A DNA stretch of 49,576 nt from Prevotellaceae bacterium UBA4336 (GTDB lineage: Bacteria > Bacteroidota > Bacteroidia > Bacteroidales > Bacteroidaceae), in assembly GCA_002394305.1 (NCBI GenBank), contig DGTM01000039.1, positions 75,904 to 125,479 on the forward strand, read 5' to 3'. Positions 17,390-25,732 of this stretch are shown here, piece after piece (within the stretch, counting starts at the first letter, position 1; each line of letters opens with the position of its first letter). A program made the translations under genes and the position numbers. Under the pieces are notes generated by a model, which worked only from the letters and a program-made list of their open reading frames with translations, searched no databases and had not been told where the DNA came from.

Positions 17390-18748
17390 ATGAATTACTT
17401 CCGACAAGCTCTCGCCATGATGCGGGAGGAAAAGCTGTTCTCGGGCATCTACATCGCGGGAACAGCCATGGCGCTGGCCTTCACGATGGTGATGGCGGTG
17501 GTCTATTACATCAAGCTCGCCCCTATCTATCCCGAGACGAACCGCCCGCGGACGGTCTATCTGAACATGATTGAGGTTCAGATGGAGAAGGACGGCAAGA
17601 CGATGGGCACGACAGGCTATTGCTTCAGCGAGAAGGCATTCGAGGAGTGGCTCCTGCCATCGAGAAACTACGAGTATTGCGCCCCGACGCTCGCAATGAC
17701 AGGGTCGGGGAGGATTTCGGACTTCGATGGCGAATGTGCCGTGAAGGGAAAGGAGGAGTACATCGAGGCCATCACCAACTACACGAACGCCGACTTCTTC
17801 AAGATTTATCAATATGAGTTCCTCGAGGGTCGGCCGCTCACGGAGCAGGACGTAGAGAACCGCGAGAAGGTCTGCGTCGTCAGCCATGACTTTGCCGAGC
17901 GTTACTTCGGTCGGGGCGTGAAAGCCGTGGGCGGGACGGTGGAGACCGAGAATCGCGAGGCGGTGCGCGTCGTGGGTGTGGTGCGCGGCACGAGCAGTCT
18001 GACGCCCGACAGCCATATACAGGTCTTCAAGCCCTACACGCTTCGACAGACCGCACACAGCGACAACCCCTACTGCGGCTCGCTTGGCATCGTGCTGACC
18101 GTGAAGGACGGCAAGCAACTGCAAGCCCTCAAGCGCGAACTGGACGAGATTGCGGCGCGGCTGACGCAGTCGGGAGCGATTCGCGTCGGCTGGATGGAGG
18201 AAGGCGCAACAAGGACTGTCCGGCTGACAAACGCCATGGAGACGCACCCGATGCACACCTTGCGGAACGAGTGCTCCAATGGTTCGTTGCTCGAGGACGT
18301 GTCCACCTGGCAGGTCGTGAAGCACTACGCCGGCCTGCTCTTCATTCTGCTCTTCGTGCCGGCGCTCAATCTGTGCAGCATCGTGGCGGGGCGGATGGAG
18401 CGACGCACAGCAGAGATGGCAGTCCGCAAGACCTTCGGCGCCCGTCGCTCCGCCTTGCTCTGGCAGGTCATCATGGAGAATCTTGTGCTCACCGGCATAG
18501 GCGGCCTCATCGGTCTCATCGTGGCCTGGCTCAGCATCTATGCTTTCCGCTCGGACCTGCTGGGCTTGTTCTTCGACAGCAGCGCCGTCGGTTCGTCGCC
18601 CATCGTCACGGACGAGATGCTCTTCGCTCCGTTGCTCTTCGTCGGAGCCTTTGCCGCCATCCTCGTGCTGAACCTGCTGGCCGCCTTGCTCCCTGCATGG
18701 TGGAGCCTGAGGAAACCTATTGTGGAGAGTATGATGGAGAAGAGATAG
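17390..18748 (+). CDS. FtsX/MacB-type ABC permease, A type (pair 1)
   Basis: The 452-residue protein has the MacB/FtsX permease plan: one N-terminal helix (about 20-42), a large extracytoplasmic domain (about 50-300), and three C-terminal helices (about 322-340, 375-395, 425-445). The A type is recognised by the opening MNYFRQALAMMREEKL, the conserved ERRTAEMAVRKTFGARR loop that contacts the ATPase, and the ending LRKPIVESMMEKR. It is the first gene after the sigma-54 promoter. It should pair with the B-type permease at 18829 and use the ATPase encoded at 20315. It has no internal palindromic repeat, unlike most permeases here. The substrate is unknown; MacB-like systems export peptides, lipoproteins or toxins. 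Confidence 0.9.
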   Translation: MNYFRQALAMMREEKLFSGIYIAGTAMALAFTMVMAVVYYIKLAPIYPETNRPRTVYLNMIEVQMEKDGKTMGTTGYCFSEKAFEEWLLPSRNYEYCAPTLAMTGSGRISDFDGECAVKGKEEYIEAITNYTNADFFKIYQYEFLEGRPLTEQDVENREKVCVVSHDFAERYFGRGVKAVGGTVETENREAVRVVGVVRGTSSLTPDSHIQVFKPYTLRQTAHSDNPYCGSLGIVLTVKDGKQLQALKRELDEIAARLTQSGAIRVGWMEEGATRTVRLTNAMETHPMHTLRNECSNGSLLEDVSTWQVVKHYAGLLFILLFVPALNLCSIVAGRMERRTAEMAVRKTFGARRSALLWQVIMENLVLTGIGGLIGLIVAWLSIYAFRSDLLGLFFDSSAVGSSPIVTDEMLFAPLLFVGAFAAILVLNLLAALLPAWWSLRKPIVESMMEKR

Positions 18749-18750
18749 GA

Positions 18751-18789
18751 AGGCCCCTCCCAACCTCCCCCTTGTAGGGAGGGGGAAAG
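18751..18789. repeat. Palindromic repeat after the permease 1A stop
   Basis: Reverse form: CCCCTCCCAACC followed by the hairpin CTCCCCCTTGTAGGGAGGGG. It begins three bases after the stop codon. Confidence 0.8.
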
Positions 18790-18828
18790 TTAGAACTTGA
18801 AGATAATTAGCAAACAAACCAATCAATT

Positions 18829-20226
18829 ATGAACAAAACAAACAATAGCAATCAAAGTTCAGCATCCCAATCCCTCCCCTTAGAGGGGAAGGTTAGGAAG
18901 GGGCCTTTTCTCCCCCTAAAGGGGGCCGGGGGGTCCAGTTCCCGGGGCGGTTCCTTATGGCTCTTCCTCGAACTCGTCGTGATAACCGTCGTGGCTTGGG
19001 TCGTCGTGGACCCGGCTGTCGTGAACCTCTACTACATGAACCAGCCGGCGGGCTACGACAGCGACCGCCTCGTCCTGGCCGAGGTGACGCGGATATACGA
19101 CACCGACGGCACAGGCTCCGCCGATGCTATTGAGCGTATGAACGAATACTTGCCAAGGCTCGCGGAGAAACTGAAAGCCACGGACGACATAGAGCAAGTC
19201 TATGGCTACGAGAACCCTTATTCGGCGATTTCACACAGATACGGCGGCCAGCGGCTCATTTGCCTGGAGCATGACACGATAGGCGTCTACAGCGTCACCT
19301 TCTGCGAAGGCTGGCATTTCTTCGAGACCTACGGCCTCAGGACCTTGCCGGGCAGCCCCTCGGCGGAAGAGCTTTCGGAGCTGACAAGGACGTCGCGGCA
19401 GGTGGTGCTCTCCGAGTCGGCAGCCAAAGCCATCTTCGGCACGACGGAAGGCGTCGTCGGTCGGAGCATCAGGGAGCCAGGTCAGGGAGAGAACACGCCG
19501 GAGCCCATGACGGTGGCCGGCGTGGTAGAGGACGTGCAGCATGAGCGCTTCGGCTCCACCCGCAGCACGCTCTACACCCCAAGCCAGGCCAACTACTATA
19601 CCAAATACCTTGTGCTTCGCCTCAGGAAAGGCGTGAAGCCGGCGCGATATGTAAACGAACATGCCGGCGACGTCATGGCTCTGGCAAAGACACCCTTCAT
19701 GCGCATCAGCAAGATCATGCCCTACGAGGACTCACTTCTGGCTGACGACCTGCAGGATGGTCTGCCGCAGGAGACGAACATGAACCTCGCTCTGGCCTTC
19801 TTCTTCCTCGTGAACCTGAGTCTGGCCGTCATTGGTACAGTGTGGCTGCAGGCCAAGCGGCGGACCGAGGAATGCGGTGTGCGGCGTGCCTTCGGAGCAA
19901 CGAAGGTGCGGCTGCTGCTGTCGTTCCTTGCCGAAGGCGCCTTGCTGACCACCGTCGCAGTCCTCATCGGATGCTTCATCTACTTCAACTATGCCTACAG
20001 CGGCTACGAGGTGCAAGACGGACTGGAAAGTTTCAAGATGTACACCTCGCAGCTGAACATGCCGCCACGCTCCGACCTTACTTGGGTGGACCACTTCATG
20101 CCGCACTTCCTCATCGTCTCCGCCGTGGTATACATTATTATATTATGCACTGTCCTCATCGGCACAGCCATCCCTGCCCTGAAAATCATCACCACGAAGG
20201 TCACCGACGCGCTGAGGGACGAGTAA
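18829..20226 (+). CDS. FtsX/MacB-type ABC permease, B type (pair 1)
   Basis: The 465-residue partner of the preceding A-type permease. The conserved part begins at about residue 40 (LWLFLELVVITVVAWVVVDP, the first helix), followed by the extracytoplasmic domain and three C-terminal helices. The RRTEECGVRRAFGATK loop and the ending KITTKVTDALRDE define the B type. Before the first helix lie about 40 non-conserved residues, an Asn/Ser/Gln-rich leader and then two translated repeats (SLPLEGKVRKGP and FLPLKGAGGSS, 18870-18937). The C-terminal helix is encoded by an AT-rich block (20129-20147) shared with permeases 3B and 4B. Confidence 0.9.
   Translation: MNKTNNSNQSSASQSLPLEGKVRKGPFLPLKGAGGSSSRGGSLWLFLELVVITVVAWVVVDPAVVNLYYMNQPAGYDSDRLVLAEVTRIYDTDGTGSADAIERMNEYLPRLAEKLKATDDIEQVYGYENPYSAISHRYGGQRLICLEHDTIGVYSVTFCEGWHFFETYGLRTLPGSPSAEELSELTRTSRQVVLSESAAKAIFGTTEGVVGRSIREPGQGENTPEPMTVAGVVEDVQHERFGSTRSTLYTPSQANYYTKYLVLRLRKGVKPARYVNEHAGDVMALAKTPFMRISKIMPYEDSLLADDLQDGLPQETNMNLALAFFFLVNLSLAVIGTVWLQAKRRTEECGVRRAFGATKVRLLLSFLAEGALLTTVAVLIGCFIYFNYAYSGYEVQDGLESFKMYTSQLNMPPRSDLTWVDHFMPHFLIVSAVVYIIILCTVLIGTAIPALKIITTKVTDALRDE
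18870..18937. repeat. Two palindromic repeats in the permease 1B leader
   Basis: A CTCCCCTTAGAGGGG unit with its GGTTAGGAAGGGGCC tail, then a CTCCCCCTAAAGGGGG unit ending GGGGGGTCC. Both are forward and in frame. Confidence 0.85.
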
Positions 20227-20228
20227 AG

Positions 20229-20271
20229 GCCTCACCCCCGACCCCTCTCCCGTGGGAGAGGGGAGAAAGGA
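20229..20271. repeat. Palindromic repeat between permease 1B and the ATPase
   Basis: Reverse form with hairpin CCCCTCTCCCGTGGGAGAGG, starting a few bases after the stop codon. Confidence 0.82.
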
Positions 20272-20314
20272 AGACAATTAACATGCAACAATAATAATTT
20301 TAATTAGTACAAAT

Positions 20315-21079
20315 ATGAAAACTAACGAGAATGTAACAACGAATCAGAATTCAGCAAGTCTGTCACTATCAACACCCCTCTTCCACGGGAGAGGGGCTGG
20401 GGGTGAGGCTGTAATTCGTCTCAGCGAGATCAACAAAATCTATCGCACCGAGGAGGTGGAGACGCAAGCCCTGGAGAACGTGAACATCGAAGTCCGCAAG
20501 GGCGAGTTCCTCAGCATCATGGGGCCTTCGGGCTGCGGCAAATCGACGCTGCTCAACATCATGGGCCTGCTGGACGAACCCACGAGCGGCACCATCGAGC
20601 TGTGCGGACAGGTCATCGACACACACATGAGCGACAACCGCCTTGCCGAGATCCGCAACCGGACGCTGGGCTTCGTCTTCCAAAGCTTCCACCTCATCCC
20701 GACGCTCAACGTGCTGGACAACGTGCAGATACCGCTCATCTACCGCGGCGTGCGCAGCAGCGAGCGGGTGCGGCTGGCAAAGGACATCATCGCCCGCGTC
20801 GGCCTCTCCCACCGCATGAAGCACCGGCCCACGCAGCTCAGCGGCGGACAGTGCCAGCGCGTCGCCATCGCCCGCGCCGTCATCGGCAATCCCGAGATAC
20901 TCCTTGCCGACGAGCCTACCGGCAACCTCGACTCCAAGATGGGTGCCGAAATCATGGAGCTGCTCCACCGCCTCAACGAGGAAGACGGCCGCACCATCGT
21001 CATGGTGACGCACAACGAGAAGCAAGCCGCCGAGACCAGCCGCATCATCAAGTTCCTGGACGGACGGCAAATCATGTAG
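20315..21079 (+). CDS. ABC transporter ATP-binding protein (MacB/LolD type)
   Basis: The only ATPase in the export locus. The 254-residue protein carries Walker A GPSGCGKST, the Q-loop at FVFQSFHLIP, signature LSGGQCQRVAIARA, Walker B ILLADEPTGNLD and the switch histidine MVTHN. The sequence is closest to LolD/MacB-type ATPases, which energise FtsX-fold permeases by a mechanical cycle. It lies between pair 1 and pair 2 and presumably serves all four pairs. The normal N-terminus (VIRLSEINKIY) is preceded by about 33 extra residues, an Asn/Ser/Thr-rich leader and a translated repeat (TPLFHGRGAGGEA, 20372-20409). Confidence 0.95.
   Translation: MKTNENVTTNQNSASLSLSTPLFHGRGAGGEAVIRLSEINKIYRTEEVETQALENVNIEVRKGEFLSIMGPSGCGKSTLLNIMGLLDEPTSGTIELCGQVIDTHMSDNRLAEIRNRTLGFVFQSFHLIPTLNVLDNVQIPLIYRGVRSSERVRLAKDIIARVGLSHRMKHRPTQLSGGQCQRVAIARAVIGNPEILLADEPTGNLDSKMGAEIMELLHRLNEEDGRTIVMVTHNEKQAAETSRIIKFLDGRQIM
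20372..20409. repeat. Palindromic repeat in the ATPase leader
   Basis: Forward unit CCCCTCTTCCACGGGAGAGG plus a GGGGGTGAGGCT tail, read as TPLFHGRGAGGEA. Confidence 0.85.
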
Positions 21080-21152
21080 GACCCTCCCCAACCCTCCCTT
21101 CTTGGATGCTCTTGCACCAAGGCGTGCTTCTCATGCGCGGAGGTAGGGAGGG
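21080..21152. repeat. Split palindromic repeat after the ATPase gene
   Basis: The reverse form starts GGACCCTCCCCAACCCTCCC right after the stop. The usual 4-nt loop is replaced by about 35 nt before the GTAGGGAGGG arm. The inserted piece contains GCACCAAGGC, whose complement occurs in the coding start of the next gene (21281-21290). Confidence 0.6.
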
Positions 21153-21194
21153 CGCAATTACCTTCACTATCTGACAAGATATTTATACTCTTTT

Positions 21195-22643
21195 ATGGAT
21201 ATTATTTCTTTCTTAAAAGACAATCTTCTCCCCTCTCTACAAGGGAGGGGTTGGGGGTGGGTCTCCCATTCTTGTGCCTTGGTGCGTGCCGACAAGCTGT
21301 TCTCCACCATCTACGTGGCGGGCACAGCCGTTGCCATCGCCTCGGCCATGGTGGTCGCCATCTTTGTGAACATCCTTTTGGCAGACATCCCGCCCGAGTC
21401 GAATCGCAGCCGTACGCTCTACCTCACCAGTTACTACCGCAAAGCATCAATGAGTAACGGGGAATGGCTCTACACGGAGTTTTCCACCGAGGCCATCGAC
21501 TCGTGCTTCCGCAGGATGGAGTGCGTGGAGGCTGTGGCCGGCTTCATGTCGTACCTTTACTATCTGGACTATAAAGTCAGCGACATGGACGGACAGCACG
21601 AGTTGCCTGTCACCTTCACTCCCACCAATCCCGACTTCTTCCGCCTCTACGACTTCACGTTCCTCAGCGGCCGTCCCTTCTCCGAGCAGGAGTTCCAGAA
21701 CGGCGAGCCTGTCTGCGTCATCACGGAGAGACTGGCAAAAAGCCTTGGCCTCACCCCTAACCCCTCTCCCGCGGGAGAGGGGCAAAACCAGCAACCCACT
21801 CCCCTCTCCCACGGGAGAGGGGCTGGGGGAGAGGCTCTTCTTCTGGCCGACAAGCCATTTCGCATCGTGGGAGTAGTCAAGACGGTTAGCTACATGCTGA
21901 TGAACGCGGCGGCTGATGTCTATATTCCCTACAAGGTGGAAGGCATTGGGCTTCATCCCGAGCGGCAAACCAACATTCCATACAGCGGCAACCTGGATGT
22001 CCATATCCTCCTGCGGAAAGGCTTCACGCAGCAGGACTTCATGCGCGAGCTGGAGCCGTGGCGGCAGAGGTATGAAGCCGTGGCGAGCAGTCAGACAGGC
22101 GAGGAAACGGGCTGGCGAGTGTGGGCAGACAGTCATTTCTTCAGATACATTACCTTCTTCTACAGTCGCGGCCAGGAGGAGAGCACGACGCTCAAGGTCA
22201 TGAACCTCATGCCGATTGCCCTGTTGATGCTGCTCTTCCTGCTTCTGCCAGCCGTCAACCTGAGCGGCCTCGTCTCGAACCGCATGGAGGCACGTCGGGC
22301 AGAGATGGGCATAAGGAAAGTTTTCGGTGCCAAGCGGCGGTGGCTGTTGCAAGAAGTCATCAACGAGAACCTGGTCTTGACGCTTCTTGGCGGAGCTGCA
22401 GGCTGGCTGCTTTCGTGGCTCTTCATCAGCCTGATGCGCCACACAAGGGAGTTCCAAACATTATTCGTCAGCGAGGACTCCAAGAGCTTTGAACTCAGCC
22501 TCGACCCCGCCATGTTCTTCACGCCTACGCTCTTCCTCGTCTGCTTCCTTTGCTGCGCCGTGCTCAACCTCATGGCAGCCCTCATCCCGGCATGGCGCTC
22601 ACTCCGCAAACCTATTGTAGAATCCTTAAATCAGAAGAGGTAA
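21195..22643 (+). CDS. FtsX/MacB-type ABC permease, A type (pair 2)
   Basis: A 482-residue A-type permease. Its first-helix region aligns with the others (ALVRADKLFSTIYVAGTAVAIAS), and ARRAEMGIRKVFGAKRR and LRKPIVESLNQKR are the A-type signatures. The usual opening MNYFRQ is replaced by a leader containing NLLPSLQGRGWGWVS, a translated repeat (21229-21262). Two more units lie in the extracytoplasmic domain at about residues 187-214 (LTPNPSPAGEG and TPLSHGRGAGGEA, 21752-21838). Flanking residues resume the homology, so this insertion is in frame. Expected to work with permease 2B and the shared ATPase. Confidence 0.9.
   Translation: MDIISFLKDNLLPSLQGRGWGWVSHSCALVRADKLFSTIYVAGTAVAIASAMVVAIFVNILLADIPPESNRSRTLYLTSYYRKASMSNGEWLYTEFSTEAIDSCFRRMECVEAVAGFMSYLYYLDYKVSDMDGQHELPVTFTPTNPDFFRLYDFTFLSGRPFSEQEFQNGEPVCVITERLAKSLGLTPNPSPAGEGQNQQPTPLSHGRGAGGEALLLADKPFRIVGVVKTVSYMLMNAAADVYIPYKVEGIGLHPERQTNIPYSGNLDVHILLRKGFTQQDFMRELEPWRQRYEAVASSQTGEETGWRVWADSHFFRYITFFYSRGQEESTTLKVMNLMPIALLMLLFLLLPAVNLSGLVSNRMEARRAEMGIRKVFGAKRRWLLQEVINENLVLTLLGGAAGWLLSWLFISLMRHTREFQTLFVSEDSKSFELSLDPAMFFTPTLFLVCFLCCAVLNLMAALIPAWRSLRKPIVESLNQKR
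21229..21262. repeat. Palindromic repeat in the permease 2A leader
   Basis: Forward unit CCCCTCTCTACAAGGGAGGG with a GGGGGTGGGTCT tail, read as LPSLQGRGWGWV. Confidence 0.85.
21752..21838. repeat. Inverted pair of repeats inside the permease 2A extracytoplasmic domain
   Basis: A reverse unit (CCCCTCTCCCGCGGGAGAGG) and a forward unit (CCCCTCTCCCACGGGAGAGG) about 25 nt apart, read in frame. The layout parallels the 100-bp pair in fprA. Confidence 0.83.
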
Positions 22644-22726
22644 GGACCCCCTAACCCCCTTTAGGGGGAATGGACCCCCTACCCCCTTTAGGGGGAATGG
22701 ACCCCCTAACCCCCTTTAGGGGGAAT
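22644..22726. repeat. Three tandem palindromic repeats after the permease 2A stop
   Basis: Three near-identical reverse units of 28, 27 and 28 bp, each GGACCCCCTA(A) then CCCCCTTTAGGGGGAAT. They begin immediately after the TAA stop. Confidence 0.92.
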
Positions 22727-22742
22727 TAAGAATGGAAAACTC

Positions 22743-24095
22743 ATGTATATGAACACAAATAAACAAGCATCCACAACATCATCCTCTCTCCCCCTAAAGG
22801 GGGTTGGGGGGTCTATGAGTTGGAAAGGAGTTTGGGCGCATCGTGGGCAAAACGCCTTTATATTCGTGGAGATTCTTCTCACTGCCACCCTCAGCTTCTT
22901 TGCCCTCGACGCTATTGTCGTCGAAACATACAACATCTACATTGCGCGTGCCAGCGGCGAGTTCGAGAAGGAGCATTTGCTGGTGGGAGAGGTGAATAAC
23001 ACCACAGCCTTGTCCGGCGACATGAGCCCCGACTCCATCTTTGCTCCCATCTATGCCTTGCGCGACCATGTGCAGAGCCTGCCGGAGGTGCAGTCCGTGA
23101 GTCTGGTCAATGAAGTCTTTGGCGGGCGCTATCAGAGCAGTGAATGGGACAGCGTGCGCACCGAGACAGACCGGTCGTGCCTGATTGCCTACGAGCACAC
23201 CTTTGTCTCCGGCGAGCATTTCTTCGAGACGCTTGGCCTGATGCCTGCGCCCGGCAGTCCTTCGGCAGAGGAGCTGTCGGAGGTGAGGGGCGAGGACAAT
23301 GTCGTCATCACTCGCAGCCTGGCCCAGGCGCTCTTCGGCACCGAGAAGGTAATAGGCCGACGACTCGTGTGGGGCGGGAAGTACCATCGCGAGGAGGACA
23401 AGAAGCACCTCACCGTCTGCGGCGTGGTGGAGGACGTGAAGGCCATAGAGAGCCAACGGTACTTCTACAGCATCTTCTTCCCCAAAGGATTGTGGGACAA
23501 CAGTCCGTTCATGCTCATCCGCCTCAAGCCCGATGCCGACGCCAGGGCATTCTTGGCGCGATACGACATGCCGAATCTGCGTCCGCAGGAAGGCGCGTAT
23601 CAGTTGATGACATTAGAGACGTACAATGACTACAAAAAGAACCACAGCATGTTGAGCAATGCGCACATGGTGTCAACGATGTTTGGTCTCTTCCTCGGCA
23701 TTCTGCTCCTCAACGTCATGCTCGGCACACTTGGCAGCTTCTGGCTTCAGATACGCAAACGGACGGAGGACATCGGCATCATGCGGAGCTTCGGTGCCAA
23801 GCGGCGCGACATCTTCCGGATGATATGGCAGGAAGCAGCCCTGCTCACCTTCGTGGCTTGCGTCATCGGGCAGGCCATCTGGCTTCAGTTTGCCATGAAC
23901 GACCTCCTTTTCATGGGGGGAAAACATGGTGCCTTGGAGCATGAGACGGACTGGGTGGCGCAGTTCTGGCCGCACTTCTTCACCGTCTGCGGCATTCAGC
24001 TGCTGCTGATGCTCCTCGTCGTCACGCTGGGCATCACCATCCCCACCCTGATTGCCATGTATAGGAAACCCGTAGAAGCACTGAGGCATGAGTAA
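22743..24095 (+). CDS. FtsX/MacB-type ABC permease, B type (pair 2)
   Basis: A 450-residue B-type permease. The conserved part starts near FIFVEILLTATLSFFALDAIVVE (first helix, about 40-60). The RTEDIGIMRSFGAKRRDI loop and the ending YRKPVEALRHE place it in the B group, although it is the most diverged member and its last helix lacks the VYIIILC sequence. The leader contains KQASTTSSSLPLKGVGG, including a translated repeat. The same stretch, identical over at least 43 bp of DNA, begins permease 4B, although the proteins beyond it differ. An alternative start is the ATG at 22749. Confidence 0.88.
   Translation: MYMNTNKQASTTSSSLPLKGVGGSMSWKGVWAHRGQNAFIFVEILLTATLSFFALDAIVVETYNIYIARASGEFEKEHLLVGEVNNTTALSGDMSPDSIFAPIYALRDHVQSLPEVQSVSLVNEVFGGRYQSSEWDSVRTETDRSCLIAYEHTFVSGEHFFETLGLMPAPGSPSAEELSEVRGEDNVVITRSLAQALFGTEKVIGRRLVWGGKYHREEDKKHLTVCGVVEDVKAIESQRYFYSIFFPKGLWDNSPFMLIRLKPDADARAFLARYDMPNLRPQEGAYQLMTLETYNDYKKNHSMLSNAHMVSTMFGLFLGILLLNVMLGTLGSFWLQIRKRTEDIGIMRSFGAKRRDIFRMIWQEAALLTFVACVIGQAIWLQFAMNDLLFMGGKHGALEHETDWVAQFWPHFFTVCGIQLLLMLLVVTLGITIPTLIAMYRKPVEALRHE
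22786..22814 (+). repeat. Palindromic repeat in the permease 2B leader
   Basis: CTCTCCCCCTAAAGGGGG then TTGGGGGGTCT, forward and in frame. Confidence 0.88.
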
Positions 24096-24097
24096 AG

Positions 24098-24131
24098 CCC
24101 CCTCCCCGCTCCCCCTTTGGGGGAGTGCCTC
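24098..24131. repeat. Palindromic repeat after the permease 2B stop
   Basis: Reverse form with hairpin CTCCCCCTTTGGGGGAG. With the copy at 24229-24274 it forms an inverted pair bracketing the start and signal peptide of the TolC-like gene. Confidence 0.8.
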
Positions 24132-24152
24132 AATCCCGTTGAAACATAAAAT

Positions 24153-25670
24153 ATGAATAGGTTATATACAAAACTGATTACCCTAACGTTGCTTGTCATG
24201 TTGCCAATTGCAACTATGGCAAAGGCACTCCCTCCCCCTAAAGGGGGCGGGGGGTCTTGGAGCGGGGAGGGGGCTTTTACTCTTTCCCTCGACGACTGCA
24301 TCGCGATGGCGCGGCGGCAAAGCGTGGATGCGGCGGTGGCCCTGGGCGAGCTGAAGTCGGCCTACTGGCAGTGGCGCAGCTACAAGGCCGACCTGCTGCC
24401 GGAGGTGTCGTTCTCCTCGTCGGGCAGCTACAACAAACGCTACACGAGCTACCAGCAGGGGGACGGCGGCATCTCGTACGTCCGCAACGACTACCTCGGC
24501 GCGGAAGGCTCGCTCCATGTCACGCAGAAAATATGGCCCACGGGCGGCACGCTGTCCGTGGAGTCGTCGCTCGACTTCCTGCACCAGTCCGGCTCGGGCG
24601 GGGGTAATCAGTTCATGTCGATGCCCATTGCCGTCACGCTGTCGCAACCGCTCTTCGGCGTGAACCACCTGAAGTGGAACCGTCGCATCGAGCCCCTGCG
24701 CTACCGCGAGGCACAGGCGCGTTTCCTGACCGCGACGGAACAGGTGGCGATGGAGGCCATCAGCCTCTTCTTCAACCTCCTGATAGCCGGCGAGCAAGTG
24801 GGCATCGCCGAGCAGAACCTACAGACGGCCGAGAAGCTCTACGAGGTGGCACTTGCCAAGCGGCAGATGGGAACCATCAGCGAGAACGACGTGCTGCAGC
24901 TGCGCCTGGGCGTACTCTCGGCCAGGAGCGACCTGACCAACGCCGAGAGCACCCGCCAGGCCAGTCAGTTCGCCCTGCGTTCGTTCCTCGATGTGGAGGC
25001 CGACATCGTGCCTGTGGTGCCGGAGAACGTGCCTGGTCTGCATCTTGACTACGACGAGGTCCTCAGCCACGCCCTCCGCAACAACGCCTTTGCCACGACG
25101 ATGCGCCGCCGCCAGCTGGAGGCCGACTACAGCGTCGCCACGGCCCGTGCCAACCGCCGCAGCGTCACGCTCTACGCACAGCTGGGCTATACGGGAATGG
25201 CCGAGAGCATCGGCGGCGCCTACCGCGACCTGCTGAGCAAGGAGGTGGTGCAGGTGGGCTTCTCCATCCCCATCCTCGACTGGGGCAAACGCAAGGGGCA
25301 GCGCAAGATGGCGGAGAGCAACCGCGACATCGTGCAGGGGCAGATACGACAACAGGCGCAGGAGTTCCGCCAGGACCTCTTCGTCCTGACCGAGAAGTTC
25401 AACAACCAGGCCGACCAGCTGCGCATCGCCCTGGAAGCCGACACGATAGCCCGTCGCCGGTACCACACGAATGTCGAGACCTTCAAGATAGGCTCGCTCT
25501 CCACTCTGGAGCTCTCCGACGCGCAGACCGCCAAGGACCAGGCGCGGCAGAACCGCATCGTGCAGCTCTACAACTACTGGCGCTACTACTACCAGATCCG
25601 CTCAGTCGCCCTCTGGGACTTCGAGAAAGGCTGCGACTTACAGGAGGACTTTGAGAAGTTAATCAAATAA
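24153..25670 (+). CDS. TolC-family outer membrane efflux protein
   Basis: A 505-residue outer membrane factor, expected to form a trimeric channel and periplasmic tunnel for the export locus. It has a signal peptide (KLITLTLLVMLPIATMAKA), then a mature region beginning FTLSLDDCIAMARRQS, and two internally related halves of long helices (for example AEQNLQTAEKLYEVALAKRQ and EALEADTIARRRYH-like positions) separated by beta segments, as in TolC. The peptide PPPKGGGGSWSGEGA between signal and mature domain is translated palindromic repeat. No lipobox is seen. It lies between pair 2 and the adaptor gene. Confidence 0.92.
   Translation: MNRLYTKLITLTLLVMLPIATMAKALPPPKGGGGSWSGEGAFTLSLDDCIAMARRQSVDAAVALGELKSAYWQWRSYKADLLPEVSFSSSGSYNKRYTSYQQGDGGISYVRNDYLGAEGSLHVTQKIWPTGGTLSVESSLDFLHQSGSGGGNQFMSMPIAVTLSQPLFGVNHLKWNRRIEPLRYREAQARFLTATEQVAMEAISLFFNLLIAGEQVGIAEQNLQTAEKLYEVALAKRQMGTISENDVLQLRLGVLSARSDLTNAESTRQASQFALRSFLDVEADIVPVVPENVPGLHLDYDEVLSHALRNNAFATTMRRRQLEADYSVATARANRRSVTLYAQLGYTGMAESIGGAYRDLLSKEVVQVGFSIPILDWGKRKGQRKMAESNRDIVQGQIRQQAQEFRQDLFVLTEKFNNQADQLRIALEADTIARRRYHTNVETFKIGSLSTLELSDAQTAKDQARQNRIVQLYNYWRYYYQIRSVALWDFEKGCDLQEDFEKLIK
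24229..24274 (+). repeat. Palindromic repeat between the TolC-like signal peptide and mature domain
   Basis: CTCCCCCTAAAGGGGG followed by CGGGGGGTC, then GGAGCGGGGAGGGGGC. Forward and in frame. Confidence 0.88.
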
Positions 25671-25673
25671 TAT

Positions 25674-25710
25674 CGTAATCTCGTCATAACGTTATAACGT
25701 CATAACGAAA
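25674..25710. repeat. ATAACG phrase repeat before the adaptor gene
   Basis: Copies of CGTCATAACG/CGTTATAACG with a 9-10 nt period, in the spacer between the TolC-like and adaptor genes. Confidence 0.65.
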
Positions 25711-25732
25711 AAAGAAAGAAGAAGGAAAGGAA

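Noticed and set aside
21105..21290. GCACCAAGGC and its complement as a designed long stem around the permease 2A start
   Set aside because: The right copy is ordinary conserved coding sequence (ALVRADKLF), so the 10-bp match may be chance. Mentioned only in the repeat entry.
22644..22726. Possible CRISPR-like array (three 28-bp repeats)
   Set aside because: The units are directly adjacent with no spacers and belong to the palindromic repeat family. No cas gene is nearby.
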